Origin: an uncultured Enhydrobacter sp.
GTDB taxonomy: Bacteria; Pseudomonadota; Gammaproteobacteria; Pseudomonadales; Moraxellaceae
Length of the DNA stretch: 64,000 nt
Assembly (NCBI GenBank): GCA_946222995.1
Contig: CAMIOS010000005.1
Coordinates: 31,628 to 95,627, forward strand
Reading direction: 5' to 3'
The notes beneath the pieces are model-generated. The model saw only the letters and a program-made list of their open reading frames with translations. It had not been told where the DNA came from and did not search any database. Shown piece by piece: positions 28,839 through 37,780 of the stretch (the stretch's first letter is position 1; each line of letters opens with the position of its first letter). The translations under genes were made by a program, and so were the position numbers.

Positions 28839-29276
28839 ATGAGTATGATGTCAGAATTTAAAGAATTTGCCCTCAAAGGCAATGTCATGGATTTAGCCGT
28901 GGGTGTCATTATTGGCGGTGCATTTGGTAAAATCACCACCTCATTGGTAGAAGATATTATCATGCCATTGTTTGGAGCGATTTTTGGCAAGGTCGATTTT
29001 AGCAATATGTTTATCCCATTGGGTGAAGTGCCAGCAGGTACGGCAATGACCTATGATGCGTTAAAAAAAGCAGGCGTACCGATGCTGGCTTATGGTAACT
29101 TTATCACCATTTTAATTAACTTTCTTATCTTATCTTTTGTGATTTTTATGCTGGTCAAAGCAATGAACCGTTTGCGCCGTCAGAGCGAAGCCCATGAACC
29201 AACGGCAGAGCCATCAGAAGAGGTGTTATTGCTGCGTGAAATCAGTGCCAAACTGGGTAACAATGCCCCTCGTTAA
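28839..29276 (+). CDS. mscL: Large-conductance mechanosensitive channel MscL
   Basis: 145 residues, inner-membrane emergency valve for hypo-osmotic shock. Begins [20 protein letters not shown], then the first pore helix [20 protein letters not shown], a periplasmic loop, the second helix ([17 protein letters not shown]) and the cytoplasmic helix. AAAGGAG precedes ATG 28839; the frame is open to 28803. Confidence 0.95.
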   Translation: MSMMSEFKEFALKGNVMDLAVGVIIGGAFGKITTSLVEDIIMPLFGAIFGKVDFSNMFIPLGEVPAGTAMTYDALKKAGVPMLAYGNFITILINFLILSFVIFMLVKAMNRLRRQSEAHEPTAEPSEEVLLLREISAKLGNNAPR

Positions 29277-29298
29277 GCCTGATCGATTGTTTGATAAC

Positions 29299-29328
29299 AG
29301 CCTTTGTCGTGATGATAAAGGCTTTTTT
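29299..29328 (+). terminator. Rho-independent terminator of mscL
   Basis: AGCCTTT / AAAGGCT stem with an 11-base loop followed by six T. Confidence 0.8.
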
Positions 29329-29461
29329 CGTTAGACACTTACCCCATCATTGATCTACCGTATCAGTGTCAGAGATTTTGGGTAAGCTAATTTTCAAAAT
29401 TACTATTTAAACCTATCAAGAAACCGTTAAACTAGGCTTATTTACACGTTTAAAAATACCC

Positions 29462-30754
29462 ATGAAACATATTCTCGTGCTCGGTGGTGGCGTGATCGGC
29501 GTTACCACCGCATGGCAACTTAGCCAAGCAGGCTTTGCGGTGACTGTCATTGACCGTGAGCCCAATGTCGCCCTCGAAACCTCCTTTGCCAATGGCGGTC
29601 AAATATCAGTCAGTCATGCTACCCCATGGGCAAACCCGAGCACGCCTATAAAGGCGGCTAAATGGCTGCTGCAAGAAGATGCCCCGCTACTATTTCGCTG
29701 GCGGCGGTTGTTTGGGCGCGATTTTGATAAAGACTTGTGGCAGTGGGGTTGGCAATTTTTGACCCAATGTACGGCCAACAATGCCGATAAAAATTTGGTG
29801 CAGATGGTTAAGTTGGGCTTATATTCTCGGCATGTATTAGGTGAAGTCAGGGCACAGACGGGGATTGCGTACGATTTTTTGGATAAAGGCATTATGCATT
29901 TTTATACCAGTCAGCTAGAATTTGACAGTGCGATTGCCCCAACCCAGCGCATGCAAGCGCTTGGCTGTGATAGGCGTGTCATCCGTGTTGAGGAAGCCAT
30001 ACAGCTAGAGCCTGCTTTGGCTAAAGTCCAGTCTCAAATGACCGGGGCGACCTATACCGCGTTAGATGAATCAGGCGACGCCAATACCTTTAGTCAAAAG
30101 CTTGCCAACCTGTGCCAAAAACAGGGCGTACAGTTTTTGTTTAACACCACGCTCACACAAATGATGGCAAATAATAATCACATTACGGGGCTTAAAGCGA
30201 TTAATCCTCAAGGTGAAGTTATCTCACTCACCGCTGATGGCTACGTGTTGGCATTGGGCAGCTACAGCCCATTGTTTGCCAAGCCGTTGGGCGTTCACTT
30301 ACCGATTTATCCGGCTAAAGGTTATTCAGCAACGTTTAATGTGATTAAGCCTGCTCAAACGCCATCTGTAAGTTTGATTGACGATGAGTATAAACTGGTG
30401 TATTCGCGGCTCGGCAATCGGTTACGGGTGGCGGGTACCGCGGAATTCGATGGGTTTAATATGGCACTCAACCCGATTCGCTGTCAAGCAATCGCTCGGC
30501 GCGTCCAGCAAGTGTTTGGTGACGCGGTGGATTTATCACAGCCAAATTATTGGACAGGCTTACGTCCCATGACGCCGTCAAATGTGCCCATCATTGGGCG
30601 GGCAGTCAATCGCCAAGGCGTGATTGATAATCTATACCTCAATACAGGTCACGGCACACTTGGCTGGACACATAGTAACGGCTCGGCAAAGGCAATGACA
30701 GCGATTATTTTGGGCGAAAAACCCGAAGTGGATTTTAACTTTGTAGGGATATAG
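29462..30754 (+). CDS. dadA: D-amino acid dehydrogenase (DadA-type)
   Basis: 430 residues, FAD-dependent, oxidises D-amino acids (mainly D-alanine) to keto acids at the membrane. Dinucleotide fold LGGGVIGVTTAWQL at the N-terminus, then ETSFANGGQISVSHATPWAN, and the C-terminal TGLRPMTPSNVPIIGRA and NTGHGTLGWTHSNGS. No alanine racemase gene sits next to it, unlike E. coli dadX. Convergent with phoR. Confidence 0.92.
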   Translation: MKHILVLGGGVIGVTTAWQLSQAGFAVTVIDREPNVALETSFANGGQISVSHATPWANPSTPIKAAKWLLQEDAPLLFRWRRLFGRDFDKDLWQWGWQFLTQCTANNADKNLVQMVKLGLYSRHVLGEVRAQTGIAYDFLDKGIMHFYTSQLEFDSAIAPTQRMQALGCDRRVIRVEEAIQLEPALAKVQSQMTGATYTALDESGDANTFSQKLANLCQKQGVQFLFNTTLTQMMANNNHITGLKAINPQGEVISLTADGYVLALGSYSPLFAKPLGVHLPIYPAKGYSATFNVIKPAQTPSVSLIDDEYKLVYSRLGNRLRVAGTAEFDGFNMALNPIRCQAIARRVQQVFGDAVDLSQPNYWTGLRPMTPSNVPIIGRAVNRQGVIDNLYLNTGHGTLGWTHSNGSAKAMTAIILGEKPEVDFNFVGI

Positions 30755-30774
30755 CTTTTACAAAGGTAGCTTAC

Positions 30775-32121
30775 TTAAAAGTCGTTATCTGGTATTTTTT
30801 CTTGTTCTAGCTTAGTTTCTACCAGCTTTGATGCAGGAAAAAATACCGTAAACGTTGAACCTTTACCAATTCTTGATTGGATCGATAGTTTCGCATCGTG
30901 TTGATACAGCACGTGTTTGACAATGGCAAGTCCCAAGCCCGTCCCGCCCGTTTCACGGCTACGCCCGCTATCGACCCGATAAAAACGCTCGGTCAACCGG
31001 TCAATGTGTCGGGCTTCAATTCCAATACCATTGTCTTCGACACTAAAGCACACGCCCTTGCCACTTTCATAATCACAAGTATACCAACTGATACTGATTT
31101 CTCCACCTTTTGGCGTATATTTAATGGCGTTGGTAATCAAATTGCTTAACGCACTGCGAAGATAATCTTCATAACCCCAAATATGTTGTTGGCTATCAAT
31201 ATGCAGATGAATCAGATGATCAAAACCCTTATTATACATTTGGGCATCATCAAACAATTGGGTCAGCAATCTAGGGATATCAATATTGGTTTGTTCGCTG
31301 GGTTTTTCTTCATTTTCTAATCGAGAAAGTAACAGTAAGTCATTGATAATATTATTCATGCGTTGGCTTTGTTGCATCATTTGGTTAAGGGCGCGTTGCC
31401 AACGCGGTTCAAGCTCAGGCTGCTCACTCAAGGTCTCAACATAGCCCATGATCACGGTCAAAGGCGTGCGTAGCTCATGCGACACATTGGCAACAAAATC
31501 TTTTCGCATTTGCTCAAGATGCTGCAGCCGAGTGACATCGTAGATAATCATCAGTTTTTCTTTGCCAAATGGGGTAATTTTGCATTGATAAGACCGCTCA
31601 TTATTCAGATTTTCTTCCAACCGGATCCCGTCTATATATTGGTCAATATGTTCGTAATAATTATGAAACAACGGCGTTCGTACAATGGTCAAAATATGGC
31701 GACCTTGATCAGCCGACTTGAGATTTAAAATCATTTCGGCTGCCGGATTCCACCACTCGATACAGTCTTTATTGTCAATCAAAATCACCGCATCTTCTAA
31801 TTCTGCGAGCGAAGTACGGATTTTTTGCACCAGTTGAATGGTTTGTTGGTGCGCTTGGGTTTCATGGCGATTGGCTTGGTATAAATGATTGGCCATGATG
31901 TCCAAATTTTTACCAAAATTTGGTGGACGTTCATGCACATGACGAGTTATCCAGTGCCCAAAGCGTTGCAAGACAAACAAAAAATAACTCTGATAAAGGA
32001 TTAAACCAATTACCAATCCCCACGCCCATTGTTGCCATAGCCCGCCAATTAGCCAGCCGATAAAACCAAATAACACGGTTGGCAAAATAGCGTACCAAAG
32101 GTTGAGGGGGCTTTTTGGCAT
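30775..32121 (-). CDS. phoR: Phosphate regulon sensor histidine kinase PhoR
   Basis: 448 residues. Two hydrophobic helices within the first about 55 residues anchor it, then a PAS-type domain (around LEDAVILIDNKDCIEWWNPA), the HisKA box with the phospho-acceptor His in FVANVSHELRTPL, and the HATPase domain with N-box NAIKYTPKGG and GGTGLGLAIVKH. It senses phosphate status via Pst/PhoU and phosphorylates PhoB. It follows phoB by 12 bases. Confidence 0.94.
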   Translation of the reverse strand: MPKSPLNLWYAILPTVLFGFIGWLIGGLWQQWAWGLVIGLILYQSYFLFVLQRFGHWITRHVHERPPNFGKNLDIMANHLYQANRHETQAHQQTIQLVQKIRTSLAELEDAVILIDNKDCIEWWNPAAEMILNLKSADQGRHILTIVRTPLFHNYYEHIDQYIDGIRLEENLNNERSYQCKITPFGKEKLMIIYDVTRLQHLEQMRKDFVANVSHELRTPLTVIMGYVETLSEQPELEPRWQRALNQMMQQSQRMNNIINDLLLLSRLENEEKPSEQTNIDIPRLLTQLFDDAQMYNKGFDHLIHLHIDSQQHIWGYEDYLRSALSNLITNAIKYTPKGGEISISWYTCDYESGKGVCFSVEDNGIGIEARHIDRLTERFYRVDSGRSRETGGTGLGLAIVKHVLYQHDAKLSIQSRIGKGSTFTVFFPASKLVETKLEQEKIPDNDF

Positions 32122-32133
32122 AAATGGGCTTAA

Positions 32134-32832
32134 TTAATCAATTTTATTAGAAAAACGGTAGCCTGTGCCTCGCACCGTTTGGATATAGTCTGCAAAGCCA
32201 AATGGCTCAAGCACCTTACGCAAGCGGCGAATATGGACATCAATGGTGCGGTCTTCGACATACACGTTGCCGCCCCACACTTGGTCAAGCAGCTGGGTGC
32301 GAGTATAAGCCCGCTCGGGGTGGCTCATAAAAAATGCCAATAAGCGATATTCCGTCGGTCCTATCTCCACAGGTTTGCCATTGGCACTGACACGCTGACT
32401 GGCAGGGTCAAGGGCAAGTCCGCCAATATCAATGGACTTTTCGCCCGATAACGCACTGCTACGGCGTAATACTGCCTTGATACGAGACACCAATTCGCGG
32501 GTCGAAAATGGCTTGGTAATATAATCGTCCGCGCCCGCATCCAAGCCTTGCACCTTATTGTCCTCTTCACCTTTAGCGGTGAGCATAATAATTGGAATTT
32601 CTGAGAGCATATCATCTTTTTTAAGACGGCGGCATAAATCAATGCCCGACATCCCATTGGGCAGCATCCAGTCAAGCAAAATAAGGTTGGGGCGATGGTC
32701 AACAACCAGATGATGGGCTTGGGCGACTTCAGCCGCTTGTAAACATTCAAAGCCTGCCATCTCAAGGGTGGTGACTAACATTTCTCGAATGGCTGGCTCA
32801 TCTTCTACGACCAAAATGGTTTCGTTATTCAT
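32134..32832 (-). CDS. phoB: Phosphate regulon response regulator PhoB
   Basis: 232 residues. Receiver domain with acidic pocket VVEDEPAIREM and phospho-acceptor Asp in LILLDWMLPNGMSGIDLC; Lys in ITKPFSTRELVSRI. OmpR-type winged helix follows, ending in RTIDVHIRRLRKVLEPFG. A Pho box lies upstream, so it should activate its own operon under phosphate limitation. Confidence 0.96.
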   Translation of the reverse strand: MNNETILVVEDEPAIREMLVTTLEMAGFECLQAAEVAQAHHLVVDHRPNLILLDWMLPNGMSGIDLCRRLKKDDMLSEIPIIMLTAKGEEDNKVQGLDAGADDYITKPFSTRELVSRIKAVLRRSSALSGEKSIDIGGLALDPASQRVSANGKPVEIGPTEYRLLAFFMSHPERAYTRTQLLDQVWGGNVYVEDRTIDVHIRRLRKVLEPFGFADYIQTVRGTGYRFSNKID

Positions 32833-32908
32833 AACTGTCTCAGGGCTTAGAAGCTCAAATTATGTCTAGATAATATAAAATATGACAGTAATATTACAGC
32901 GTAAATAT

Positions 32909-32926
32909 ATGACAATAATGTGACAA
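32909..32926 (-). promoter_or_regulatory. Pho box upstream of phoB
   Basis: Read on the minus strand: TTGTCACATTATTGTCAT, two direct TGTCA half-sites 11 bases apart as in the PhoB consensus (CTGTCATAWAWCTGTCAY). A further TGTCA half-site occurs near 32881-32888. Confidence 0.75.
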
Positions 32927-32976
32927 GGTAATAAGAAAGGTTTAACAACCAATGTGTTTTAGCAAAATGTCAAATG

Positions 32977-33414
32977 TTATAGGCTAAGAATAAAGTTGAT
33001 TGGCCCATCATTAGCGCTTGTCACCAGCATATCTGCCCCAAATTCACCGGTGGCGATTTTGGGGTATTGGCTTTTGGCATAATTGACAATCTCATCAAAC
33101 AATGGCTTGGCAAGCTGCGGTGACATCGCCGGTTTGAAGTCGGGGCGCCGTCCATTTTGGGTATTGGCAAGCAACGTGAACTGCGATACCAGCAATACGC
33201 CGCCTGCTACCTCGCTCACGTTTTTATCAAGCTTGCCATCCTCATTTTCGAAGATGCGATAGGTTAAGATTTTATCGAGCATTTTTTTGCCCGTCTGCAA
33301 TGTGTCATCATGTCCCAATCCTAGATAAACCAAGATACCTTGCTCAATTTTGCCAATTAGTAGTCCTTTGACCTCAACTTTGGCAAAGCTCACACGTTGT
33401 ATCACTGCTTTCAT
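32977..33414 (-). CDS. dtd: D-aminoacyl-tRNA deacylase
   Basis: 145 residues; hydrolyses D-amino acids wrongly attached to tRNA. Starts MKAVIQRVSFAKVEVKG; the family SQFTL motif is in GGVLLVSQFTLLANTQNGRR, and the conserved C-terminal NDGPINFIL is present. ATG 33414 has GAGG upstream; the frame stays open to 33474 but those residues are not family-like. Confidence 0.95.
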   Translation of the reverse strand: MKAVIQRVSFAKVEVKGLLIGKIEQGILVYLGLGHDDTLQTGKKMLDKILTYRIFENEDGKLDKNVSEVAGGVLLVSQFTLLANTQNGRRPDFKPAMSPQLAKPLFDEIVNYAKSQYPKIATGEFGADMLVTSANDGPINFILSL

Positions 33415-33524
33415 AGGTGCCTCACAGGGTATTTCTTTAAAATTTTGCTGATTTTGATTATAATACTTAGCCATAAAAAAGCCAATGTTGTGCCCACTGT
33501 TAAGCCAACTTCTGAGAAAATCTG

Positions 33525-34358
33525 ATGATCTTATTTACCACATTACAATCGCTTGTACCACAGCAAAAAATCAGCGAATTTGCAGGCAAGCTTGCCAGTA
33601 GCCGACATCCTGTGGTCAAAAAAGCCTTTATTCGCACCTTTGCCACTGCCTATGGTATCAAGCTTGATGAATACGCTCGTGGTAGCCTGTCACAGTATGA
33701 CAGCTTTAATGATTTTTTTACCCGCGAACTCAAAGACAATATCCGCCAAATCGACGCTGATCCAAATAGTCTTGTTTGTCCTGCTGATGGCATGATTTCT
33801 CAACTTGGACAAATTCACAAAGACCAAGTGTTGCAAGCCAAAGGCAAATCGTATGACGTGGGGCAGCTGCTTGCCGACTATCAACTTGGCAAAGCCATGC
33901 AAGATGGTAGCTTTGCAACGGTGTATCTTGCCCCAACCAATTATCATCGGGTGCATATGCCATTTGATGGTACACTGATTGAGACGATTTATGTACCGGG
34001 CCAACTGTTTTCAGTCAACAATGTGACAGCAGAGAATATCACCGATTTATTTGCCCGCAACGAACGCTGTGTGTGCGTGTTTGACACCGAATTTGGCAAA
34101 GCGTGTGTGGTGCTGGTGGGCGCGATGATAGTGGCAGGTATCGAAACAGTGGCAACGGGCAAAATCAAACGCCGTGATACCATCGAACGCCAAGCCCATC
34201 ACCGCAAACTGACCAAAGGTGAGGAACTCGGGCGTTTTTATCTAGGCTCGACTGCCATTGTCGTATTGCCAAAACAGGCAGGCACTACCTGGGCAGCAGG
34301 ACTTTATAATGGCGTTCCGGTGCAGCTGGGTCAAAAAATCGGTACCCTGTTAAAATAA
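33525..34358 (+). CDS. psd: Phosphatidylserine decarboxylase proenzyme
   Basis: 277 residues, membrane-bound enzyme that makes phosphatidylethanolamine. It self-cleaves to a pyruvoyl subunit at the LGST motif, seen near the C-terminus in FYLGSTAIVVLPKQ. YNDFFTR-like SFNDFFTRELKD and the APTNYHRVHMPFDG block are also conserved. Divergent from dtd. Confidence 0.96.
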   Translation: MILFTTLQSLVPQQKISEFAGKLASSRHPVVKKAFIRTFATAYGIKLDEYARGSLSQYDSFNDFFTRELKDNIRQIDADPNSLVCPADGMISQLGQIHKDQVLQAKGKSYDVGQLLADYQLGKAMQDGSFATVYLAPTNYHRVHMPFDGTLIETIYVPGQLFSVNNVTAENITDLFARNERCVCVFDTEFGKACVVLVGAMIVAGIETVATGKIKRRDTIERQAHHRKLTKGEELGRFYLGSTAIVVLPKQAGTTWAAGLYNGVPVQLGQKIGTLLK

Positions 34359-34403
34359 ACGCTTGTCTTTAAGTTGCTGTCTTTATATCTTATTCGTTTT
34401 ACC

Positions 34404-34427
34404 AGCCCAATTTTGGGCTTTTTTTAT
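34404..34427 (+). terminator. Rho-independent terminator of psd
   Basis: AGCCCAA / TTGGGCT hairpin followed by seven or eight T. Confidence 0.85.
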
Positions 34428-34501
34428 AGAATTTCTTAACGATAAATATCCCCAAAACTGACTACAATACCGTGCTATTTTTATCATTAAGCTCTCTGCA
34501 C

Positions 34502-34660
34502 ATGATAAAAAATTATTCCCAAGCCAATTTTAACGGCTTAGGGATTAAAAAACTGGCTAACTGTGGGGTAACGCCACAGCATTTTCGCTAGATTTTTGGC
34601 ATGAATGCAGCGGGCTTTATTGACTTAACGCAGGTTAATCAATTTTTGGTTAGTCGTTAG
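34502..34660 (+). pseudogene. Possible small broken ORF with an in-frame amber codon
   Basis: One frame runs 29 codons from ATG 34502 (MIKNYSQANFNGLGIKKLAN...), meets TAG at 34589-34591, and continues in phase for 22 more codons to TAG at 34658. The product after the stop (IFGMNAAGFIDLTQVNQFLV) looks protein-like. No family recognised and no good ribosome site, so it may be chance or a decayed gene. Confidence 0.25.
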
Positions 34661-34688
34661 CGGCTGGTAAGCTTATAACGCCACTCTG

Positions 34689-35513
34689 TCAATCAAACCG
34701 ATAAATATCCATCCCTAAACTATAATGCGCAAAACTTTCATGCACGATGCTCATTTGCGCCCCCGCCCCAGCTGCAAAAAACAACGGCAATAAATGCTCA
34801 GGGGTTGGGTGGTTATGGCTTGCCAATGCGTGACTTGTCCAATCCAAGGCGTTTGGCATATCGGTTTTTAACTGATTAATCAGCCAATGTTTAAAAGCTT
34901 GGGCTTGTGGCTCAATCTTACTGTCATTAAAGCGGACGGTACGCAGATTATGGGTAATACTGCCCGACCCCATAATCAACACTTGCTCATGGCGAAGCGG
35001 GGCAAACAATGCCCCAAGCTGATAACAGGCGTAACTATCAAAATTATACGGCAATGACAGTTGCACAATCGGCACATCGGCTTGTGGGTACAGATGAATC
35101 AGCGGTGACCACACCCCGTGGTCAAACGGACGTAAGCGATTCACCGTGACATTCACCCCCAAACTTTGCAACTGATGAGCAAGATGCTCTGCCAGTTCAG
35201 GCGCGCCTTTGGCAGGGTAGTCAATTTGATACAATTCTTTGGGAAAGCCGTTAAAATCATGCCATGTCGCAGGGGCAGCGTTTCCATTAATTTCTAAATG
35301 CTGGCTTTGCCAGTGGGCAGACAGGATAATAATTAAGCGGGGCTTGGGCAGATTTTTTCCGATTTTATTTAATGCTTGCGTGGTGCTGTTGTTCTCGATA
35401 GCAATGGTCGGTGCCCCGTGTGACACAAATATCGATGGCAAGGTTTGCGGGGCGTTTGGCAGTTTTGCTAAGCTATCGGCAAGAGAAATCGGCGTTTTGA
35501 GTAATTCAGGCAT
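34689..35513 (-). CDS. LigB-type dioxygenase, 4,5-DOPA extradiol dioxygenase-like (YgiD family)
   Basis: 274 residues, class III extradiol ring-cleavage family. Metal-ligand regions: FVSHGAPTIAI, LSAHWQSQHLEI, FDHGVWSPLIHLYPQADVP and GSGSITHNLRTVRF. This arrangement matches the DOPA-dioxygenase/YgiD group, which use zinc or iron; the true substrate is unknown. Single gene. Confidence 0.88.
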   Translation of the reverse strand: MPELLKTPISLADSLAKLPNAPQTLPSIFVSHGAPTIAIENNSTTQALNKIGKNLPKPRLIIILSAHWQSQHLEINGNAAPATWHDFNGFPKELYQIDYPAKGAPELAEHLAHQLQSLGVNVTVNRLRPFDHGVWSPLIHLYPQADVPIVQLSLPYNFDSYACYQLGALFAPLRHEQVLIMGSGSITHNLRTVRFNDSKIEPQAQAFKHWLINQLKTDMPNALDWTSHALASHNHPTPEHLLPLFFAAGAGAQMSIVHESFAHYSLGMDIYRFD

Positions 35514-35568
35514 ACGATAGTTTCCACTTGTTATGCCGTTATAATTGCGTTGTTTTGCTAAAATTCAA

Positions 35569-36063
35569 TCAAAAATAATCGCCCCGATGATACGGGTGAT
35601 GGTTGATAATCGTCATCGCCCGATACAGCTGCTCCATTAGCACCACACGCACTAGAGGATGCGGTAAGGTCAAGTTTGATAGTGACCATTTAACATCCGC
35701 CTTTGCCAATACCGCTTTACTAATCCCATCCGCCCCGCCAATCACAAACGCCATGTCATCGCCAATTTGCATCGCAGTTTGGATTTTTGTCGCCAGCTCT
35801 TCGGTAGAAAGGTTTTTTCCTCGTACATCCAGACAAATAAACTGTTCTTGCTTAGCAGACTGATGGGCTTGTAAAATTAGCCCGCCTTCGGTAATAGCAT
35901 ATTTTTCCAGTTCGGCAGGCGAGGGGTTTTTCGCCCGTTTACACGCAGGGATTTCCACAAGTTCGGTGGCGAGCATGGGCTGAATGCGTTTGTGATAATC
36001 GTCAAAACCTGTCTGCACCCAAGCAGGCATTTTTTGTCCAACGGCAAGGATTCGGGCTTTCAT
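35569..36063 (-). CDS. rlmH: 23S rRNA (pseudouridine1915-N3)-methyltransferase RlmH
   Basis: 164 residues, SPOUT methyltransferase acting on helix 69 of 23S rRNA. N-terminal MKARILAVGQKMPAWV, SAM-binding FVIGGADGISKAV, and the C-terminal knot LTLPHPLVRVVLMEQLYRA then HHPYHRGDYF. A few residues longer than E. coli RlmH. Confidence 0.95.
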   Translation of the reverse strand: MKARILAVGQKMPAWVQTGFDDYHKRIQPMLATELVEIPACKRAKNPSPAELEKYAITEGGLILQAHQSAKQEQFICLDVRGKNLSTEELATKIQTAMQIGDDMAFVIGGADGISKAVLAKADVKWSLSNLTLPHPLVRVVLMEQLYRAMTIINHHPYHRGDYF

Positions 36064-36203
36064 AGTGGGTTATTACTGAGAAAAATCGCATTTTACCATG
36101 TTTATTTAGGGAATTTTTCACAAATTTTTGCGATAAAATCAGCGTAAGCTGATCAAAAATCGGCTAACATACCGCTAATAGATCCTAAATGATTGAGTGC
36201 ACC

Positions 36204-36698
36204 ATGTCAAAAAAACCTAAAAAAAGCAAAAAGCCCAAACATCACCGCTTGCGTAAAGTGATAGGCTGGGGCGTATTGGGCGCAGCAACCACAGCGGCAG
36301 CCTCCGCCATTGCTGGTGTTGTGGGCGGATGGACAGCGTGGCAATATGTTAAAGTCGAGGCGACCAATCGCCGCCGCCATACACCCGAATTTAATACAGT
36401 TATTACCGCTAACACCTACTGCGGCATGGTGCATAAAGATAACCATAATTTTACTTTAACCACCGCCGCCAAGACTTATCATGTCATTGATAAATTAGCC
36501 ATTATCGAAAAATTGGCGAAAGAAAGAGCCGAAACTTTGGCGAAAAATAAGCCAAAGGATAAAAAAAGCCCGCATTCAAATGTGAGCGATTATTATGATT
36601 TTGAGGTATGCGTGTTGGCAGAATTGAGTGAAAAAGGTAGGTATGGCTATTTGGGGCATTTGGATTATCAGTTGACCATTGTCGGGGTACCCGAATAG
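36204..36698 (+). CDS. Small membrane-anchored protein of unknown function
   Basis: 164 residues. A very basic N-terminus (MSKKPKKSKKPKHHRLRK) is followed by one hydrophobic segment (residues about 20-47, GWGVLGAATTAAASAIAG then VVGG) and a soluble domain of about 115 residues with two cysteines. Predicted inner-membrane protein, N-terminus inside. ATG 36204 is preferred over 36189 since the Lys-rich start follows at once, but neither has a strong ribosome site. No family recognised. Confidence 0.6.
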   Translation: MSKKPKKSKKPKHHRLRKVIGWGVLGAATTAAASAIAGVVGGWTAWQYVKVEATNRRRHTPEFNTVITANTYCGMVHKDNHNFTLTTAAKTYHVIDKLAIIEKLAKERAETLAKNKPKDKKSPHSNVSDYYDFEVCVLAELSEKGRYGYLGHLDYQLTIVGVPE

Positions 36699-36727
36699 TG
36701 TTGCTTAATACTGGCTCAATGCTCAAT

Positions 36728-36755
36728 AAAAAGGGAATATTTATTGTCCTTTTTT
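36728..36755. terminator. Weak bidirectional terminator-like hairpin
   Basis: AAAAAGG and CCTTTTT flank a 13-base loop between convergent genes; stem only seven pairs, mostly A-T. Confidence 0.4.
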
Positions 36756-36769
36756 ATGAAAGACCGAGA

Positions 36770-37525
36770 TTAAAGACTTAGCGTGGCACTAATCGGCAAA
36801 TGGTCAGACAGGCTTGCCCATGGTTGTCCCGTATGTACCCAAGCTTTTTTGACGGTTAAATTTCGTACATAAATACGGTCAAGACTGAGCATGGGCAATC
36901 TAGCCGGAAAGGTCGGCAACAACTTGCCGTAATGGGTGAGCATGGCTTCTTGCATATTAAGGTAATTGCCCAATTTTTCGCACGATAACTTTTTCCAGTC
37001 ATTAAAATCCCCTGCCAAAATCAACGGATGGGCGGGGTCGAGCGTGTCATTGACGTACTCGGTAATGGCTTGGTATTGTTTATTACGGTCATTTTCCATC
37101 AAGTTAAGATGGGCGTTTAGCACAATAATCGGCATATCCCAACCTTGAGGCACAATCTCGCAGTGCAGTACGCCTCGTTTTTCAAGGCGGCTAACCGTGA
37201 TATTGACATTGTGCTTGGGGTCGAGCGGATGGCGGCTCAACACCGCATTGCCGTGATGCCCGTGGTCGTATTCGACGTTCTTGCCATAGCTATTTTGGTA
37301 TTGCAAAAACTCGCCAAACCATTCGTGTTGGGATTGGTCAGGAAACTCGTTGTACTTTAGCACCCGTTTGAGGTTTTGTCCCTGCACTTCTTGTAGGCAG
37401 ATGATATCGGGGTTTACCGACTTTAACGCCTCGGCAATGCCTTGTAATTTGACAAGACGATTGAGTGGCGACATACCTTTATGGATATTGTAAGTGGTTA
37501 AAGTGATAGGGGTTGGCTGAGTCAT
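36770..37525 (-). CDS. Endonuclease/exonuclease/phosphatase family protein (YbhP-like)
   Basis: 251 residues of the EEP fold. Catalytic blocks: TTYNIHKGMS, IICLQEVQGQ (metal Glu), LAGDFNDWK, LSLDRIYVR and the final SDHLPISATL. No signal peptide or membrane helix. Closest remembered group is YbhP near cardiolipin synthase, but no such partner is here; substrate (nucleic acid or lipid head group) unknown. Confidence 0.85.
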   Translation of the reverse strand: MTQPTPITLTTYNIHKGMSPLNRLVKLQGIAEALKSVNPDIICLQEVQGQNLKRVLKYNEFPDQSQHEWFGEFLQYQNSYGKNVEYDHGHHGNAVLSRHPLDPKHNVNITVSRLEKRGVLHCEIVPQGWDMPIIVLNAHLNLMENDRNKQYQAITEYVNDTLDPAHPLILAGDFNDWKKLSCEKLGNYLNMQEAMLTHYGKLLPTFPARLPMLSLDRIYVRNLTVKKAWVHTGQPWASLSDHLPISATLSL

Positions 37526-37780
37526 GATGAATAGTCAATAATGGTTAAAGCGGCTATTTTACAAGGAAAATTGGTGAAATACTGACTCAGACAAAAAAAT
37601 TCACAAAATTCTAAACCCTTTTGCAACTGGGCAAAAATGGCTGATCACGTTGTAACAGGATCAAGGGTAAGCTGGCGATTGATAACCCAAAATAGCGAGC
37701 TGGCTTGTTACTGGCAGCTAATGTCCCAATGATTCAAATAAATCTAAACTAAGCAACACCGCTAACATTAAGGAAAATCA

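Larger units (their letters stand above)
34359..34688. other. Intergenic region after psd
   Basis: 330 bases. It holds the psd terminator and a 52-codon frame broken by one amber codon (34502-34660). Nothing else is recognisable. Confidence 0.5.
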
